DNA of 17,030 nt, taken from positions 1 through 17,030 of the forward strand of contig CALBZG010000184.1 in the NCBI GenBank assembly GCA_937889655.1, in the 5' to 3' direction. The position numbers and the translations under genes are program-made. The notes under the pieces were generated by a model. It had not been told where the DNA came from and searched no databases. It saw only the letters and a list, made by a program, of their open reading frames with translations. Below, piece after piece: positions 1-8,327 of the stretch. Numbering within the stretch: position 1 is the first letter of the stretch; each line of letters opens with the position of its first letter. This DNA comes from an uncultured Clostridia bacterium (GTDB taxonomy: Bacteria > Bacillota > Clostridia > Peptostreptococcales > Anaerovoracaceae).

Positions 1-238
1 TTTCATCATAAACTTTTCCATCGTTAGCAATATAAGCAGGATGACCGTCTTTACCATTATCCTCAGCAAGCTCTTCAACGGAAAAGCACTTTTGTTTCGA
101 AGCCTCTGTTTCTGTTGGGTTTTCAGAGCCGGTGCTGTCATAATCATTCGACTTCTGGCCATCGCCGCAGCCAGACATTAATGTAAATATGGTAAGCATA
201 AAAACAATAAGTATTGAAAATGTATATGCTTTTTTCAT
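1..238 (-). CDS. Lipoprotein with cytochrome b5-like domain (partial, C-terminus beyond window)
   Basis: The reading frame is open from the ATG at 238 to the window edge (79 codons seen, no stop). It starts with MKK and a hydrophobic stretch ending in a lipobox, LMSGC, with the lipidated cysteine at residue 24, so it is predicted to be an exported lipoprotein on the outer face of the membrane. A polar, Ser/Thr/Glu-rich linker follows (about 25-48). From residue 52 the sequence FSVEELAEDNGKDGHPAYIA, then DGKVYD, matches the start of the cytochrome b5-like heme/steroid-binding fold as I know it from bacterial secreted proteins. A GAGGGG Shine-Dalgarno (244-249) precedes the ATG by about 5 bases. 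The gene follows clpB by 50 bp on the same strand with no clear terminator, so read-through is possible. Whether heme is bound cannot be judged because the rest of the domain is missing. Confidence 0.8.
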   Translation of the reverse strand, partial: MKKAYTFSILIVFMLTIFTLMSGCGDGQKSNDYDSTGSENPTETEASKQKCFSVEELAEDNGKDGHPAYIANDGKVYDE

Positions 239-288
239 CTGCAGCCCCTCCAATTATTCAATTAAAACTTCAGTATCATCGATGATAT

Positions 289-2883
289 TTATGCCTCAGG
301 CTTGATAAACATTTTTTTACCGTCATAATCGATATGGATCGTTGTTCCCGGTGCAGGGTCTCCTGCGATGATATGGCGAGCGACGATAGTTTCAACCTCG
401 GACTGTATCAGTCGTTTCAGCGGTCTAGCACCGTACATCGGGTCATAGCCGGCAGATATCATATGCTCCTTGGCCGTTTCTGTTACGTTTAATTTTAGTT
501 GTCTGTCGGTTAGGCGGCCTGCAAATTCAGATATCTTAAGCTCCAATATATTCTTAATATTCGCCCTGGTAAGCGGCTTGTAAAATACGATCTCATCAAG
601 ACGATTCAGGAATTCCGGACGAAAACTTCTTCGCAGGATTTGCATAACAGAATTTCTGGCTTCGTCAGAGATATTTCCTTCGCTGTCAATGCCGTCCAGA
701 ATAACGTCCGAGCCGATGTTGGATGTAAGAATGATTATAGTATTTTTAAAATTCACAGTTCTTCCATGGCTGTCTGTTACACGGCCATCATCCAGCATCT
801 GCAGGAGCACGTTGAATACATCTGGATGAGCTTTTTCCACCTCGTCAAAAAGTACCACGGAATAAGGCTTTCTGCGGACCGCTTCTGTCAACTGACCGCC
901 CTCTTCATAGCCGATATATCCCGGAGGCGATCCGATCAGTCTCGATACGGAGTATTTTTCCATATACTCTGACATGTCGATCCGAATGATGCTGCGTTCA
1001 TCGTCGAACAGGGCCTGGGCCACTGCCTTGGCCAGCTCGGTCTTTCCAACACCCGTTGGGCCGAGAAACATGAAGGACCCGATCGGCCTCGACGGATCTT
1101 TGATGCCCGCCCGGGACCGAAGAATGGCATCGCATACCTTATCTACAGCCTCATCCTGTCCAATGACCCTCTTGTGCAATATCTCGCTCATATGGAGCAG
1201 TTTTTCCCTTTCGCCTTCCATCAGGCGAGCCACCGGGATCCCTGTCCAGCGGGCTACGATCCTTGCGATTTCTTCTTCTGTAACTCTGTCATGAAGCAGA
1301 GTATTCCGGTTGTCCGGTTCCGACTCTTTTTCCAGTTCGGCAAGTTCTTTATGCAATTGAGGAAGTTTTCCATAGCTGAGTTCGGCGGCTTTGCCCAAGT
1401 CGTACTCCTGATGGGCTTTCTCCAGTTCGGCATTGGTCCGTTCGATTTCTTCCCGGATCCTCTGAACCTTCGTGATGCTGCTCTTCTCGTTGTCCCATTT
1501 AGCTTTCATCCCCTTGAAAGTATCCCTCAGATCGGCAAGTTCAGCCTGGATGCGTTTTAACTGCTCAGCTGATAGTTTGTCAGTCTCTTTTCTCAAGGCA
1601 GTTTCCTCGATTTCAAGCTGCATGATCTTACGGGAAATATCGTCCATCACCGCTGGCATGGAATTGATCTCGGTTTTAATGAGAGCGCAGGCTTCGTCCA
1701 CCAGATCGATGGCTTTATCCGGCATGAAACGGTCCGAAATATATCGATTGGAAAGAGTGGCCGCAGCCACAAGCGCCCGATCCTGGATTTTTACACCGTG
1801 GTAAACTTCATATCTCTCTTTAAGTCCTCTGAGAATGGATATGGTATCCTCTACGGAAGGCTCCTCTACCAGCACCGGCTGGAATCTCCTTTCCAACGCA
1901 GCATCCTTCTCTATATACATACGGTATTCATTAAGAGTCGTAGCGCCGATGCAGTGAAGTTCCCCCCGGGCCAGCATAGGCTTTAACAAATTTCCGGCAT
2001 CCATTGCCCCCTCTGTTTTTCCTGCACCCACGATGTTATGGAGTTCATCGATAAAAAGGATGATTCGGCCTTCGCTGGCCTTGATATCGTTCAAGACTGC
2101 TTTCAGCCTTTCTTCAAACTCGCCTCGAAATTTAGCGCCGGCAATAAGGGCCCCCATATCCAGCGAAAAAATCGAACGGTCTTTTAGGTTTTCAGGTACA
2201 TCTCCGCGGACGATACGCAGAGCCAGACCCTCCGCAATGGCTGTCTTGCCGACACCGGGCTCACCGATCAGGCAAGGATTGTTCTTGGTTTTACGTGAAA
2301 GGATGCGGATCACATTACGGATCTCATCATCTCTCCCGATCACCGGATCCAGTTTTTGGTTGCGAGCCATTTCCACCAGGTCCTGGCCATATTTTTTTAG
2401 AGCCTCGTAAGTGCCTTCCGGATTGTCTGTTGTTACACGCTGGCTGCCCCGAATATTACTGATGGCAGCCAGTAAGGATTCTTCACTGATGCCGGACTGC
2501 CTGAACAATTCCCTTATCGAAGCAGCAGGCTTTCTGATGATCCCCAGGACGATGTGCTCCACAGAGACATATTCATCCCCCATCCGTTCGGATTGATTCT
2601 CCGCCTCGGTCAGCGCCTGTTCCAGTTCTCTGGACATAAAAAGATTGCGGGCATCGCCTCCCACTTTAGGGAAGCCTTCCACACTGCGGGTTAGCCGGGA
2701 TATCAGCATTTCCGGCGAAGCGTTACATTTACGGATAAGCTCAGGTATCAATCCATCCCGCTGAGTAAGCAACGATAATAACACATGTTCCTGCTGCAGT
2801 TGCTGATTTCCATGCTCCTCCGCCAGGCTTTGTGCATTCTGTATGGCTTCAACGCTTTTTTGCGTAAATTTCTGTATATTCAT
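289..2883 (-). CDS. clpB: ATP-dependent disaggregase ClpB (Hsp100)
   Basis: This 864-residue protein has the usual ClpB length and architecture. ClpB is a cytoplasmic hexameric AAA+ chaperone that pulls polypeptides out of aggregates together with DnaK. Visible parts are the N-terminal Clp repeat domain (about 1-145), NBD1 with Walker A GEPGVGKT (207-214) and Walker B ILFIDE (275-280), a long charged coiled-coil middle domain (about 405-530) that separates ClpB from ClpA/ClpX, and NBD2 with Walker A GPTGVGKT (608-615), Walker B VVLFDE (676-681) and pore loop GYIGYE (655-660). The NBD1 pore-loop motif reads GAKFRGEFEER, with Phe at the usual Tyr position. No ClpP-binding IGL/IGF tripeptide is evident, as expected. 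An AAAGGGGG Shine-Dalgarno precedes the ATG. The gene lies 26 bp after the YbjQ gene, so it is probably co-transcribed with it and the symporter. I saw no CIRCE or CtsR-type operator immediately upstream. Confidence 0.97.
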   Translation of the reverse strand: MNIQKFTQKSVEAIQNAQSLAEEHGNQQLQQEHVLLSLLTQRDGLIPELIRKCNASPEMLISRLTRSVEGFPKVGGDARNLFMSRELEQALTEAENQSERMGDEYVSVEHIVLGIIRKPAASIRELFRQSGISEESLLAAISNIRGSQRVTTDNPEGTYEALKKYGQDLVEMARNQKLDPVIGRDDEIRNVIRILSRKTKNNPCLIGEPGVGKTAIAEGLALRIVRGDVPENLKDRSIFSLDMGALIAGAKFRGEFEERLKAVLNDIKASEGRIILFIDELHNIVGAGKTEGAMDAGNLLKPMLARGELHCIGATTLNEYRMYIEKDAALERRFQPVLVEEPSVEDTISILRGLKERYEVYHGVKIQDRALVAAATLSNRYISDRFMPDKAIDLVDEACALIKTEINSMPAVMDDISRKIMQLEIEETALRKETDKLSAEQLKRIQAELADLRDTFKGMKAKWDNEKSSITKVQRIREEIERTNAELEKAHQEYDLGKAAELSYGKLPQLHKELAELEKESEPDNRNTLLHDRVTEEEIARIVARWTGIPVARLMEGEREKLLHMSEILHKRVIGQDEAVDKVCDAILRSRAGIKDPSRPIGSFMFLGPTGVGKTELAKAVAQALFDDERSIIRIDMSEYMEKYSVSRLIGSPPGYIGYEEGGQLTEAVRRKPYSVVLFDEVEKAHPDVFNVLLQMLDDGRVTDSHGRTVNFKNTIIILTSNIGSDVILDGIDSEGNISDEARNSVMQILRRSFRPEFLNRLDEIVFYKPLTRANIKNILELKISEFAGRLTDRQLKLNVTETAKEHMISAGYDPMYGARPLKRLIQSEVETIVARHIIAGDPAPGTTIHIDYDGKKMFIKPEA

Positions 2884-2909
2884 TTTGCCGCCCCCTTTTT
2901 ACTGCAATA

Positions 2910-3230
2910 TTACTCCACGATCACAGCGGTTCCTGAAATAGATACCATCAGCATATTGCCGCCCTGCCCAAGCACCTCGTAATCGACATCGATGCCGACC
3001 ACCGCATTTGCCCCCATGTCCGCTGCTCTTTGCTCCATTTCTGATATAGCATGCTGCCTGGCATACAGCAGTTCGCCTTCATAGGATTTCGATCTGCCGC
3101 CGAAGAAATTCGTAAGCCCTGCTGCAAAGTCTTTAATAAAATCCACCCCTGTTATCACTTCACCAAACACTACCCCTTTGTATTCGATGATTTTTTTCCC
3201 TTCAATAGTTGGCGTTGTTGTTATAATCAT
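2910..3230 (-). CDS. ybjQ: YbjQ/UPF0145 family protein
   Basis: This 106-residue protein matches the UPF0145 (YbjQ, sometimes called heavy-metal-binding) family over its whole length. It has an N-terminal strand MIITTTPTIEGKKI, the GVVFGEVITG segment, a central amphipathic helix with LLYARQHAISEMEQRAADMG, then ANAVVGIDVDYEVLG and a C-terminal strand ending in SGTAVIVE. Members are small cytoplasmic proteins that form pentameric rings; the biochemical role is not established. The ATG overlaps the symporter stop codon (ATGA at 3227-3230), and its GAGGAGGAC Shine-Dalgarno lies in the last codons of the symporter gene, so the two are almost certainly translationally coupled. No cysteine cluster or other catalytic motif is visible. 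Family assignment is secure; function is unknown. Confidence 0.93.
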   Translation of the reverse strand: MIITTTPTIEGKKIIEYKGVVFGEVITGVDFIKDFAAGLTNFFGGRSKSYEGELLYARQHAISEMEQRAADMGANAVVGIDVDYEVLGQGGNMLMVSISGTAVIVE

Positions 3231-4615
3231 TTTATGTCCTCCTCATTTTTATTCTTCTTTCCAAAGAAAACTCCGATAACGAGCACCACCAGCGAACAGC
3301 CTACCCCGAAAAATAGCGGATCCAAGGATGGCGGTAAAATATATTTTCCAACTAGCACAAAAGTCGGGCCCAGGATCATAGAACTGATGGCAAATTTTTT
3401 GTCGATCCGGCCGGGGAAGAAAAGCGCCATAGTCAAGGCTCCGAAAGCGGTGGCGCCTCGCAGTCCCATGGACATGAAGCTCCAACCCAGGATCAGGGTA
3501 CCCATATTCCCGCTTGATAAAAGAGCCGCACAAACAAGGATCATGACGATCACTATCCTGGCAGCCAGCAGCATATTGGCGTCTCCGGCTTTTTTATTAA
3601 AATATACCCTATAAATATCGTAAGTTATCATGGAACTTAATCCCAGCGCCACACCAGCTCCTGTTCCCACAACAGCCACCAGCAATGTGGCCAGAATCAC
3701 TCCGGCGAAAACCGGAGGCAGTTTCTCCATTACAAACAACGGCAGTGCGATGGCTGATTTAATGTCCGGGTAATTTAGTTTCATGTAAAGTCCGACAAAA
3801 ATCCCTCCGATACCCACCAAAGGTATCAAAATAGCGCTGACCAGCGCTCCTGCCCTTGAGATCTTAAGGCTTCGGGCGGATATCACTGCTGATATATAGG
3901 CTTGTGTTGTCAGGACTCCCAGGACAAGCGATATACCGGCGCCGATATCCACTGTTGCGCCACGAGCGACAAGGCTGAAATACTGCTCAGACGGCAAAGC
4001 TTCCCGGAAAGCCAAAAATCCCCCTCCCAATTTCAATGCGATGATACCGCAGATGCCGACTGATCCATAAAGCAGAATTGTTTTTGCGATGCCGACATAC
4101 CCTGATCCCCACACGCCACCGAACACAACATAAACCAGCATCAGAAATATGATGATCAATGTGGCGGCAATTGGATCGATGCTGCTTACCGCAGTTATAA
4201 GTGCTATGCCGGAAAGAATTTGAGATACAATGCTGAGAAAACTTCCCAGGGATGTGAGTAAAGTTGCGACTGTGCTGGATGTTCGCCCATACTCCCGTGA
4301 AAAGACCTGGGGCATCGTTTTGATTTCGCTGTTGTACAGAGGCTTCGCATAAAACATTGCCAGCACAAGGCAACCCAATCCCCCGCCTAGAGTAAACCAC
4401 CATGCAGAAAATCCATATGTGTAGGCAAGTTGTGCGGTTCCTATAGTGGAAGCTCCTCCCACCAGTGTCCCGATGATCGTCCCGGCGACGATGCCGACCC
4501 CTGCCTTTCTGCCGCCGGAAGCGAAGTCCCCGGCGGATTTGACCCGCCGCCCAGAATACAGCCCCACTCCTGTTATCAAAGCGAGCACCAATATCGCCCC
4601 GATATAATACATCAT
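3227..4615 (-). CDS. Sodium:solute symporter (SSS family)
   Basis: This integral membrane protein of about 462 residues begins MMYYIGAILVLALITGVGLY and has roughly 12-13 hydrophobic segments. Typical SSS features are GRRVKSAGDFASGGRKAG after the first helix, the Gly-rich second segment TIIGTLVGGASTIGTAQLAY, SREYGR in an inner loop, and GLSSMITYDIYR near the helix that carries the Na2-site Ser/Thr in LeuT-fold symporters. It should couple Na+ influx to uptake of a small organic solute; the substrate cannot be predicted from sequence. The frame also has an ATG at 4630, but that one lacks a ribosome-binding site, whereas GGGAGAG sits 6 bases before the ATG at 4615, so I choose 4615. The C-terminus is a short charged tail (KKNKNEEDIK). 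It is first in a probable operon with ybjQ and clpB. Confidence 0.92.
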   Translation of the reverse strand: MMYYIGAILVLALITGVGLYSGRRVKSAGDFASGGRKAGVGIVAGTIIGTLVGGASTIGTAQLAYTYGFSAWWFTLGGGLGCLVLAMFYAKPLYNSEIKTMPQVFSREYGRTSSTVATLLTSLGSFLSIVSQILSGIALITAVSSIDPIAATLIIIFLMLVYVVFGGVWGSGYVGIAKTILLYGSVGICGIIALKLGGGFLAFREALPSEQYFSLVARGATVDIGAGISLVLGVLTTQAYISAVISARSLKISRAGALVSAILIPLVGIGGIFVGLYMKLNYPDIKSAIALPLFVMEKLPPVFAGVILATLLVAVVGTGAGVALGLSSMITYDIYRVYFNKKAGDANMLLAARIVIVMILVCAALLSSGNMGTLILGWSFMSMGLRGATAFGALTMALFFPGRIDKKFAISSMILGPTFVLVGKYILPPSLDPLFFGVGCSLVVLVIGVFFGKKNKNEEDIK

Positions 4616-4708
4616 TTTAGTCTCTCCCATTCCGGTTAATTTTGATAAAGATCATATATTACAGTATAAGCCTAAGAAATGCGTTTTGCAGCATTCGTGC
4701 AACTGCAG

Positions 4709-4741
4709 AAAAAAAGGCCTGAACCAGTTTTGATCCGGGCC
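4709..4741 (-). terminator. Rho-independent terminator of the four-cysteine small gene
   Basis: Read on the minus strand, a 10-bp stem (4732-4741 with 4716-4725, one mismatch and two G-U pairs) with a 6-base loop is followed directly by seven T residues (4715-4709). It lies 45 bp after the stop codon of the small gene at 4787-4966 and upstream of the symporter, so it separates these two units. Confidence 0.75.
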
Positions 4742-4786
4742 AAGTCCCAAGTAAACGGACCTTAACATTGAGCAATTGGGTCATGC

Positions 4787-4966
4787 CTAGTGATGGGTAT
4801 GATAGTCCACCCATCGCTTTGCTCTCTCCTCTACCGTTTCTTCAATGTTATCCATATCGATTGCACACGCCGGTATGTTTCGGCTATAATCTCTATTCAT
4901 GCAATATTTGGATAACGGACACTCGCGCTTAGGTGAGCATTCTTTCTGTAACTCATACAGTTTCAT
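4787..4966 (-). CDS. Small four-cysteine protein, 59 aa, unknown function
   Basis: A short gene encodes MKLYELQKECSPKRECPLSK and continues to a total of 59 residues. Support is an AGAGG Shine-Dalgarno 7 bases before the ATG, a terminator 45 bp past the stop, and a protein-like composition. Four cysteines lie at residues 10, 16, 22 and 34 (spacing Cx5Cx5Cx11C), and the C-terminus is acidic then basic, ending RWVDYHTHH with three histidines. This pattern suggests metal or Fe-S binding, but I do not recognise a named family. No signal peptide or membrane segment is seen, so it should be cytoplasmic. It is transcribed divergently from uppP and is monocistronic. The alternative, a chance ORF, is less likely given the RBS and terminator. 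Confidence 0.7.
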   Translation of the reverse strand: MKLYELQKECSPKRECPLSKYCMNRDYSRNIPACAIDMDNIEETVEERAKRWVDYHTHH

Positions 4967-5118
4967 AATAAACCTCTTTCCTAGTTGCTGAATTCATAGT
5001 CTGGGGCATTTTGCTCAAGCTAAACCATCAGTAGCTAAATATTAAATTTGAATTGAATTAATTTATCTATTTAATATTAGCACATTCTTGAAAATTGGAA
5101 ACCCATTTTCTTATCTAT

Positions 5119-5147
5119 TTGATATATTTGTCATATATTCGTATATT
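5119..5147 (+). promoter_or_regulatory. Candidate sigma-A promoter for uppP (distal)
   Basis: TTGATA (5119-5124) and TATATT (5142-5147) are separated by exactly 17 bases; each matches consensus at five of six positions. The surroundings are very AT-rich, which raises the chance of a random match. Transcription would begin about 60 bp before the uppP start codon. Confidence 0.5.
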
Positions 5148-5161
5148 TGTTCCATACATTA

Positions 5162-5170
5162 TGTTATAAT
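5162..5170 (+). promoter_or_regulatory. Candidate extended -10 promoter for uppP (proximal)
   Basis: TGTTATAAT (5162-5170) is a perfect TATAAT with the extended -10 TGn element. No good -35 sits at the right distance, which is acceptable for extended -10 promoters. It would start transcription about 35 bp before the uppP ATG, upstream of its AAGGAG ribosome-binding site. It may act instead of, or together with, the distal candidate. Confidence 0.5.
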
Positions 5171-5213
5171 ATGGTTTTGAATTTTAGAGCATGACGTTAA
5201 GGAGCAGTGTATC

Positions 5214-6038
5214 ATGATTTTTATCGAACTTCTAAAAGCTGTTTTTCTGGGGATCGTGGAAGGTATCACGGAATGGCTGCCTATCAGCAGCACAGGACAT
5301 ATGATCCTTGTTGAGGAGTTTATCCAATTAAATGCTTCGGATGCATTTAAAGAAATGTTTTTTGTAGTGATCCAGCTAGGAGCCATTATGGCCGTTGTGA
5401 TCCTTTATTTCCATAAATTAAATCCATTTTCTCCCAAAAAAACAAAACGGGAAAAAATGGACACGATGTCGATATGGTACAAGGTATTTGTGGGCGTTCT
5501 TCCCGCCGCAGTTTTGGGCGTTCTATTCGACGATTGGCTCAATGAAACCTTCTATAATTATCAGACCGTAGCAATTATGCTGATCATTTACGGCATACTT
5601 TTCATCATTATCGAAAACCGCAACAAAACTTGCGAGCCTACGGTCAAATCTTTTGAAAATTTGTCCTACCGAACTGCCTTTTTGATTGGAATGTTCCAGG
5701 TGTTGTCCTTAATACCAGGGACTTCCCGATCCGGAGCTACGATCCTAGGGGCTATCATACTTGGATCTTCCCGTTCTATCGCGGCGGAATACTCCTTCTT
5801 TCTTTCGATCCCGGTCATGTTCGGTGCCAGCGCCCTCAAGCTGTATAAATTTGGTCTGGATTTTACAAATACTGAAGCAGCCATCCTGCTGACCGGCATG
5901 GCAGTGGCTTTTATTGTTTCTGTTCTATCCATCAAGTTCTTGATGGGCTATATCAGAAATAACGACTTCAAAGTATTCGGTTTCTATCGCATCCTATTGG
6001 GCCTCGTCGTAATGGGGTATTTCATTCTCTTTGGGTGA
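5214..6038 (+). CDS. uppP: Undecaprenyl-diphosphatase UppP (BacA)
   Basis: This 274-residue membrane enzyme removes a phosphate from undecaprenyl pyrophosphate to regenerate the lipid carrier for peptidoglycan and other wall polymers. Extra copies of this family give bacitracin resistance. Both signature motifs are intact: the Glu-rich EGITEWLPISSTGH (16-29, with E16, E20, S25, S26, H29) and PGTSRSG (168-174, with the catalytic Arg172). The rest is about seven to eight hydrophobic helices, and the length matches the family norm. An AAGGAG Shine-Dalgarno lies 8 bases before the ATG. It is the only plus-strand gene in the window, divergent from the small four-cysteine gene and convergent with nrdJ, whose stop codon is only 30 bp away. 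A functional partner, the DUF368 transporter, lies about 5 kb to the right on the other strand. Confidence 0.97.
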   Translation: MIFIELLKAVFLGIVEGITEWLPISSTGHMILVEEFIQLNASDAFKEMFFVVIQLGAIMAVVILYFHKLNPFSPKKTKREKMDTMSIWYKVFVGVLPAAVLGVLFDDWLNETFYNYQTVAIMLIIYGILFIIIENRNKTCEPTVKSFENLSYRTAFLIGMFQVLSLIPGTSRSGATILGAIILGSSRSIAAEYSFFLSIPVMFGASALKLYKFGLDFTNTEAAILLTGMAVAFIVSVLSIKFLMGYIRNNDFKVFGFYRILLGLVVMGYFILFG

Positions 6039-6068
6039 ACCGGCATTTATCGTCTTTACGTCAGCTCC

Positions 6069-8303
6069 CTATCCGCACTTGGAATAACCGCAATTTCTGC
6101 AGACTACACACCCTCCTTCGTGCTCCAGCTTTGCACCGCAATCAGGACAGAATCTCGCATGCTTCGCGTCTGCCGGTGAGATTTCGTGTGCAATTCCCGA
6201 AGAATGGATGCCTTCTGTTATCATCATTCCGGCTTCCGACGCCTTGATCACCTTTTCGATGGCCTTGGCAATGGCATCCGGGCAAGATGTAACACTCATA
6301 CCTTCCTGACGTATGGTGGAAGGACAGCGTATGCCTTTGAGCTGCTCAATTAAAACCTGGCTTTTGATGCCGCTTCGAAGGGCGATGGATACCAGCCTCG
6401 CTGTTGCTTCGGACTGAGACGGACAGCCTCCCGTACGCCCTGTATTGGTAAAAACTTCGCAAATGCCATGCTCATCATAGTTGACGGTAATATATAGGTT
6501 CCCACATCCGATCCGGACCTTTTCAGTAAAGCCCATGGTAACGGGAGGTCGGGACCGCGGAATGATTTCGGCGGTTTCCCTTTTCTTTCCCTCTTCAACT
6601 TTTCCAATATTCAGAACCTGGCCACTGCGGGACCCATCGCGATAAATTGTGATGCCTTTGCAGCCCAAAGTATATGCAAGCCGATACACACCTGCTACAT
6701 CTTCCAGGGTGGCATTGTTTGGGAAATTAACGGTTTTTGAAACCGCATTGTCTGTATATTTCTGAAAAACCGCCTGCATTTTCACGTGCCATATCGGGGA
6801 TACATCCTGGGCACAGACGAATACTCTCTTCATATCCTCCGGAACTCCAGCCACTGAAGAAAGGGACCCCTTATCGACGATCTCTTCTATTATCGAAGAG
6901 GCATACAAGTTTTCTTCTATAAACCGGTCCTTCATGATCCGGTTTATTTCAGTAAGACGTGTGCCATCTAAAACGTTTCTTGTGTACGCATAGGCGAAGA
7001 CCGGTTCTATTCCTGATGATACACCGGCAATGATGGATAGAGTTCCGGTGGGCGCAATAGTGGTTACTGTCGCATTTCGTACCGGCTTTTTATTTTTATA
7101 GATGCTTTCTTCAAATAGCGGGAAAGGGCCACGCTGTACCGCCAGCTTCTCGCTGGTTTCATGGCCGACTGTATTGATCCTTTCCATGATTTGACTTCCC
7201 ATGGCCACGCCTTCCTCACTGTCGTATGGGATCCCTATCTGAAGCAGCATGTCTGCAAAGCCCATGACACCCAGACCGATCTTGCGAGTCAATTTTGTGG
7301 TCTTTTCGATTTCTTCCAATGGATATTGGTTCGCATCGATCACATTGTCCAGAAAATGGATCGCATCCCGGATAGTGCTATCCAGTTTTTCAAAGTCCGG
7401 AACAAACCTGCCATTTTCCATCTTCACATGGTTGGCCAAATTGATAGATCCAAGGTTACAGGATTCATAGGGCAGCAAGGGTTGCTCCCCGCAGGGATTC
7501 GTTGCTTCGATCTCTCCTTGGAAAGGGACTGGATTGTCACGATTCAATCGGTCTAAAAAAATGATCCCAGGTTCGCCGGTATTCCATGCTGAGTGAACAA
7601 TGGTATCAAAAACTTCTCGTGCATCCATTTGGTCAACGAATTCACGGCTACCCGGATCGATCAAATCATATTGCCCGTCATTTTCTACCGCTCTCATAAA
7701 TTCTTCTGTAATGCCTACTGAAATATTGAAGTTGTTCAGTTCATTCTGATCATTCTTGCATGTAATGAAAGCCATGATATCCGGGTGATCCACCCTTAGG
7801 ATCCCCATATTCGCTCCTCGTCGGGTCCCACCTTGCTTAACGGCTTCTGTTGCCGCATTGAATACCTTCATGAAGGAAATCGGCCCGCTGGCTACTCCTC
7901 CCGTGGAATTGACGGCAGCCCCGGCGCGCCTCAAGCGTGAAAAGGAAAATCCTGTGCCCCCGCCGCTTTTATGGATCAGAGCGGCATTCTTTATGGCATC
8001 AAAAATCCCCTCCATGGAGTCCTCGACCGGCAACACAAAGCATGCAGAAAGCTGTCCTAACGGACAGCCTGCATTCATAAGCGTTGGCGAATTCGGTAAA
8101 AAATCCAGTTCTGTCATCATTTGGTAAAATCGATCAGCAGTTTTAGAAACATCCGCTTCAGGATCATATCTTTCATCTACAGAAGCGATGGCCACGGCGA
8201 CTCTTCTAAAAAGTTCTTCGGCGGTTTCCACGGTCCGTCCCTGCAAATCCTTTTTTAAATATCTGTGTTCCAATACCGCCCTTGCATTTTCTGTAATTTC
8301 CAT
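6069..8303 (-). CDS. nrdJ: Vitamin B12-dependent (class II) ribonucleotide reductase
   Basis: This 744-residue protein reduces ribonucleotides to deoxyribonucleotides with adenosylcobalamin as radical source, so it works with or without oxygen. Catalytic residues are all visible: the reducing cysteine pair at C88 (GQLSACFVLP) and C282 (ESCNLGS), and the active-site motif NPCGE with N269, thiyl-radical C271 and E273. IAPTGTLSIIAGVSSGIEP (about 416-434) is the usual phosphate-binding stretch. After the barrel comes the TSCPD-type C-terminal domain (about 580-690) that characterises long NrdJ proteins. The tail is rich in cysteine: C719, C722, C732, C735, C738 and C743, which could hold zinc and pass electrons from thioredoxin. 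AAAGGATG serves as ribosome-binding site. It is last in a tight series after metK and the radical SAM gene. No nrdR-type regulatory site was identified. Confidence 0.96.
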   Translation of the reverse strand: MEITENARAVLEHRYLKKDLQGRTVETAEELFRRVAVAIASVDERYDPEADVSKTADRFYQMMTELDFLPNSPTLMNAGCPLGQLSACFVLPVEDSMEGIFDAIKNAALIHKSGGGTGFSFSRLRRAGAAVNSTGGVASGPISFMKVFNAATEAVKQGGTRRGANMGILRVDHPDIMAFITCKNDQNELNNFNISVGITEEFMRAVENDGQYDLIDPGSREFVDQMDAREVFDTIVHSAWNTGEPGIIFLDRLNRDNPVPFQGEIEATNPCGEQPLLPYESCNLGSINLANHVKMENGRFVPDFEKLDSTIRDAIHFLDNVIDANQYPLEEIEKTTKLTRKIGLGVMGFADMLLQIGIPYDSEEGVAMGSQIMERINTVGHETSEKLAVQRGPFPLFEESIYKNKKPVRNATVTTIAPTGTLSIIAGVSSGIEPVFAYAYTRNVLDGTRLTEINRIMKDRFIEENLYASSIIEEIVDKGSLSSVAGVPEDMKRVFVCAQDVSPIWHVKMQAVFQKYTDNAVSKTVNFPNNATLEDVAGVYRLAYTLGCKGITIYRDGSRSGQVLNIGKVEEGKKRETAEIIPRSRPPVTMGFTEKVRIGCGNLYITVNYDEHGICEVFTNTGRTGGCPSQSEATARLVSIALRSGIKSQVLIEQLKGIRCPSTIRQEGMSVTSCPDAIAKAIEKVIKASEAGMMITEGIHSSGIAHEISPADAKHARFCPDCGAKLEHEGGCVVCRNCGYSKCG

Positions 8304-8327
8304 TGATCTGCATCCTTTTCTGTCCGC

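Noticed and set aside
936..1130. ORFs on both strands inside clpB, glgA, nrdJ and metK.
   Set aside because: They are frame shadows of strongly supported genes and lack ribosome-binding sites and protein-family features.
4616..4630. Upstream ATG at 4630 as start of the symporter.
   Set aside because: It has no Shine-Dalgarno and lies upstream of the GGGAGAG that serves the ATG at 4615.
5040..5110. TTAGCAC near 5079 as half of a CIRCE element.
   Set aside because: No matching inverted GAGTGCTAA copy lies at the required distance, and the neighbouring genes are not chaperones.
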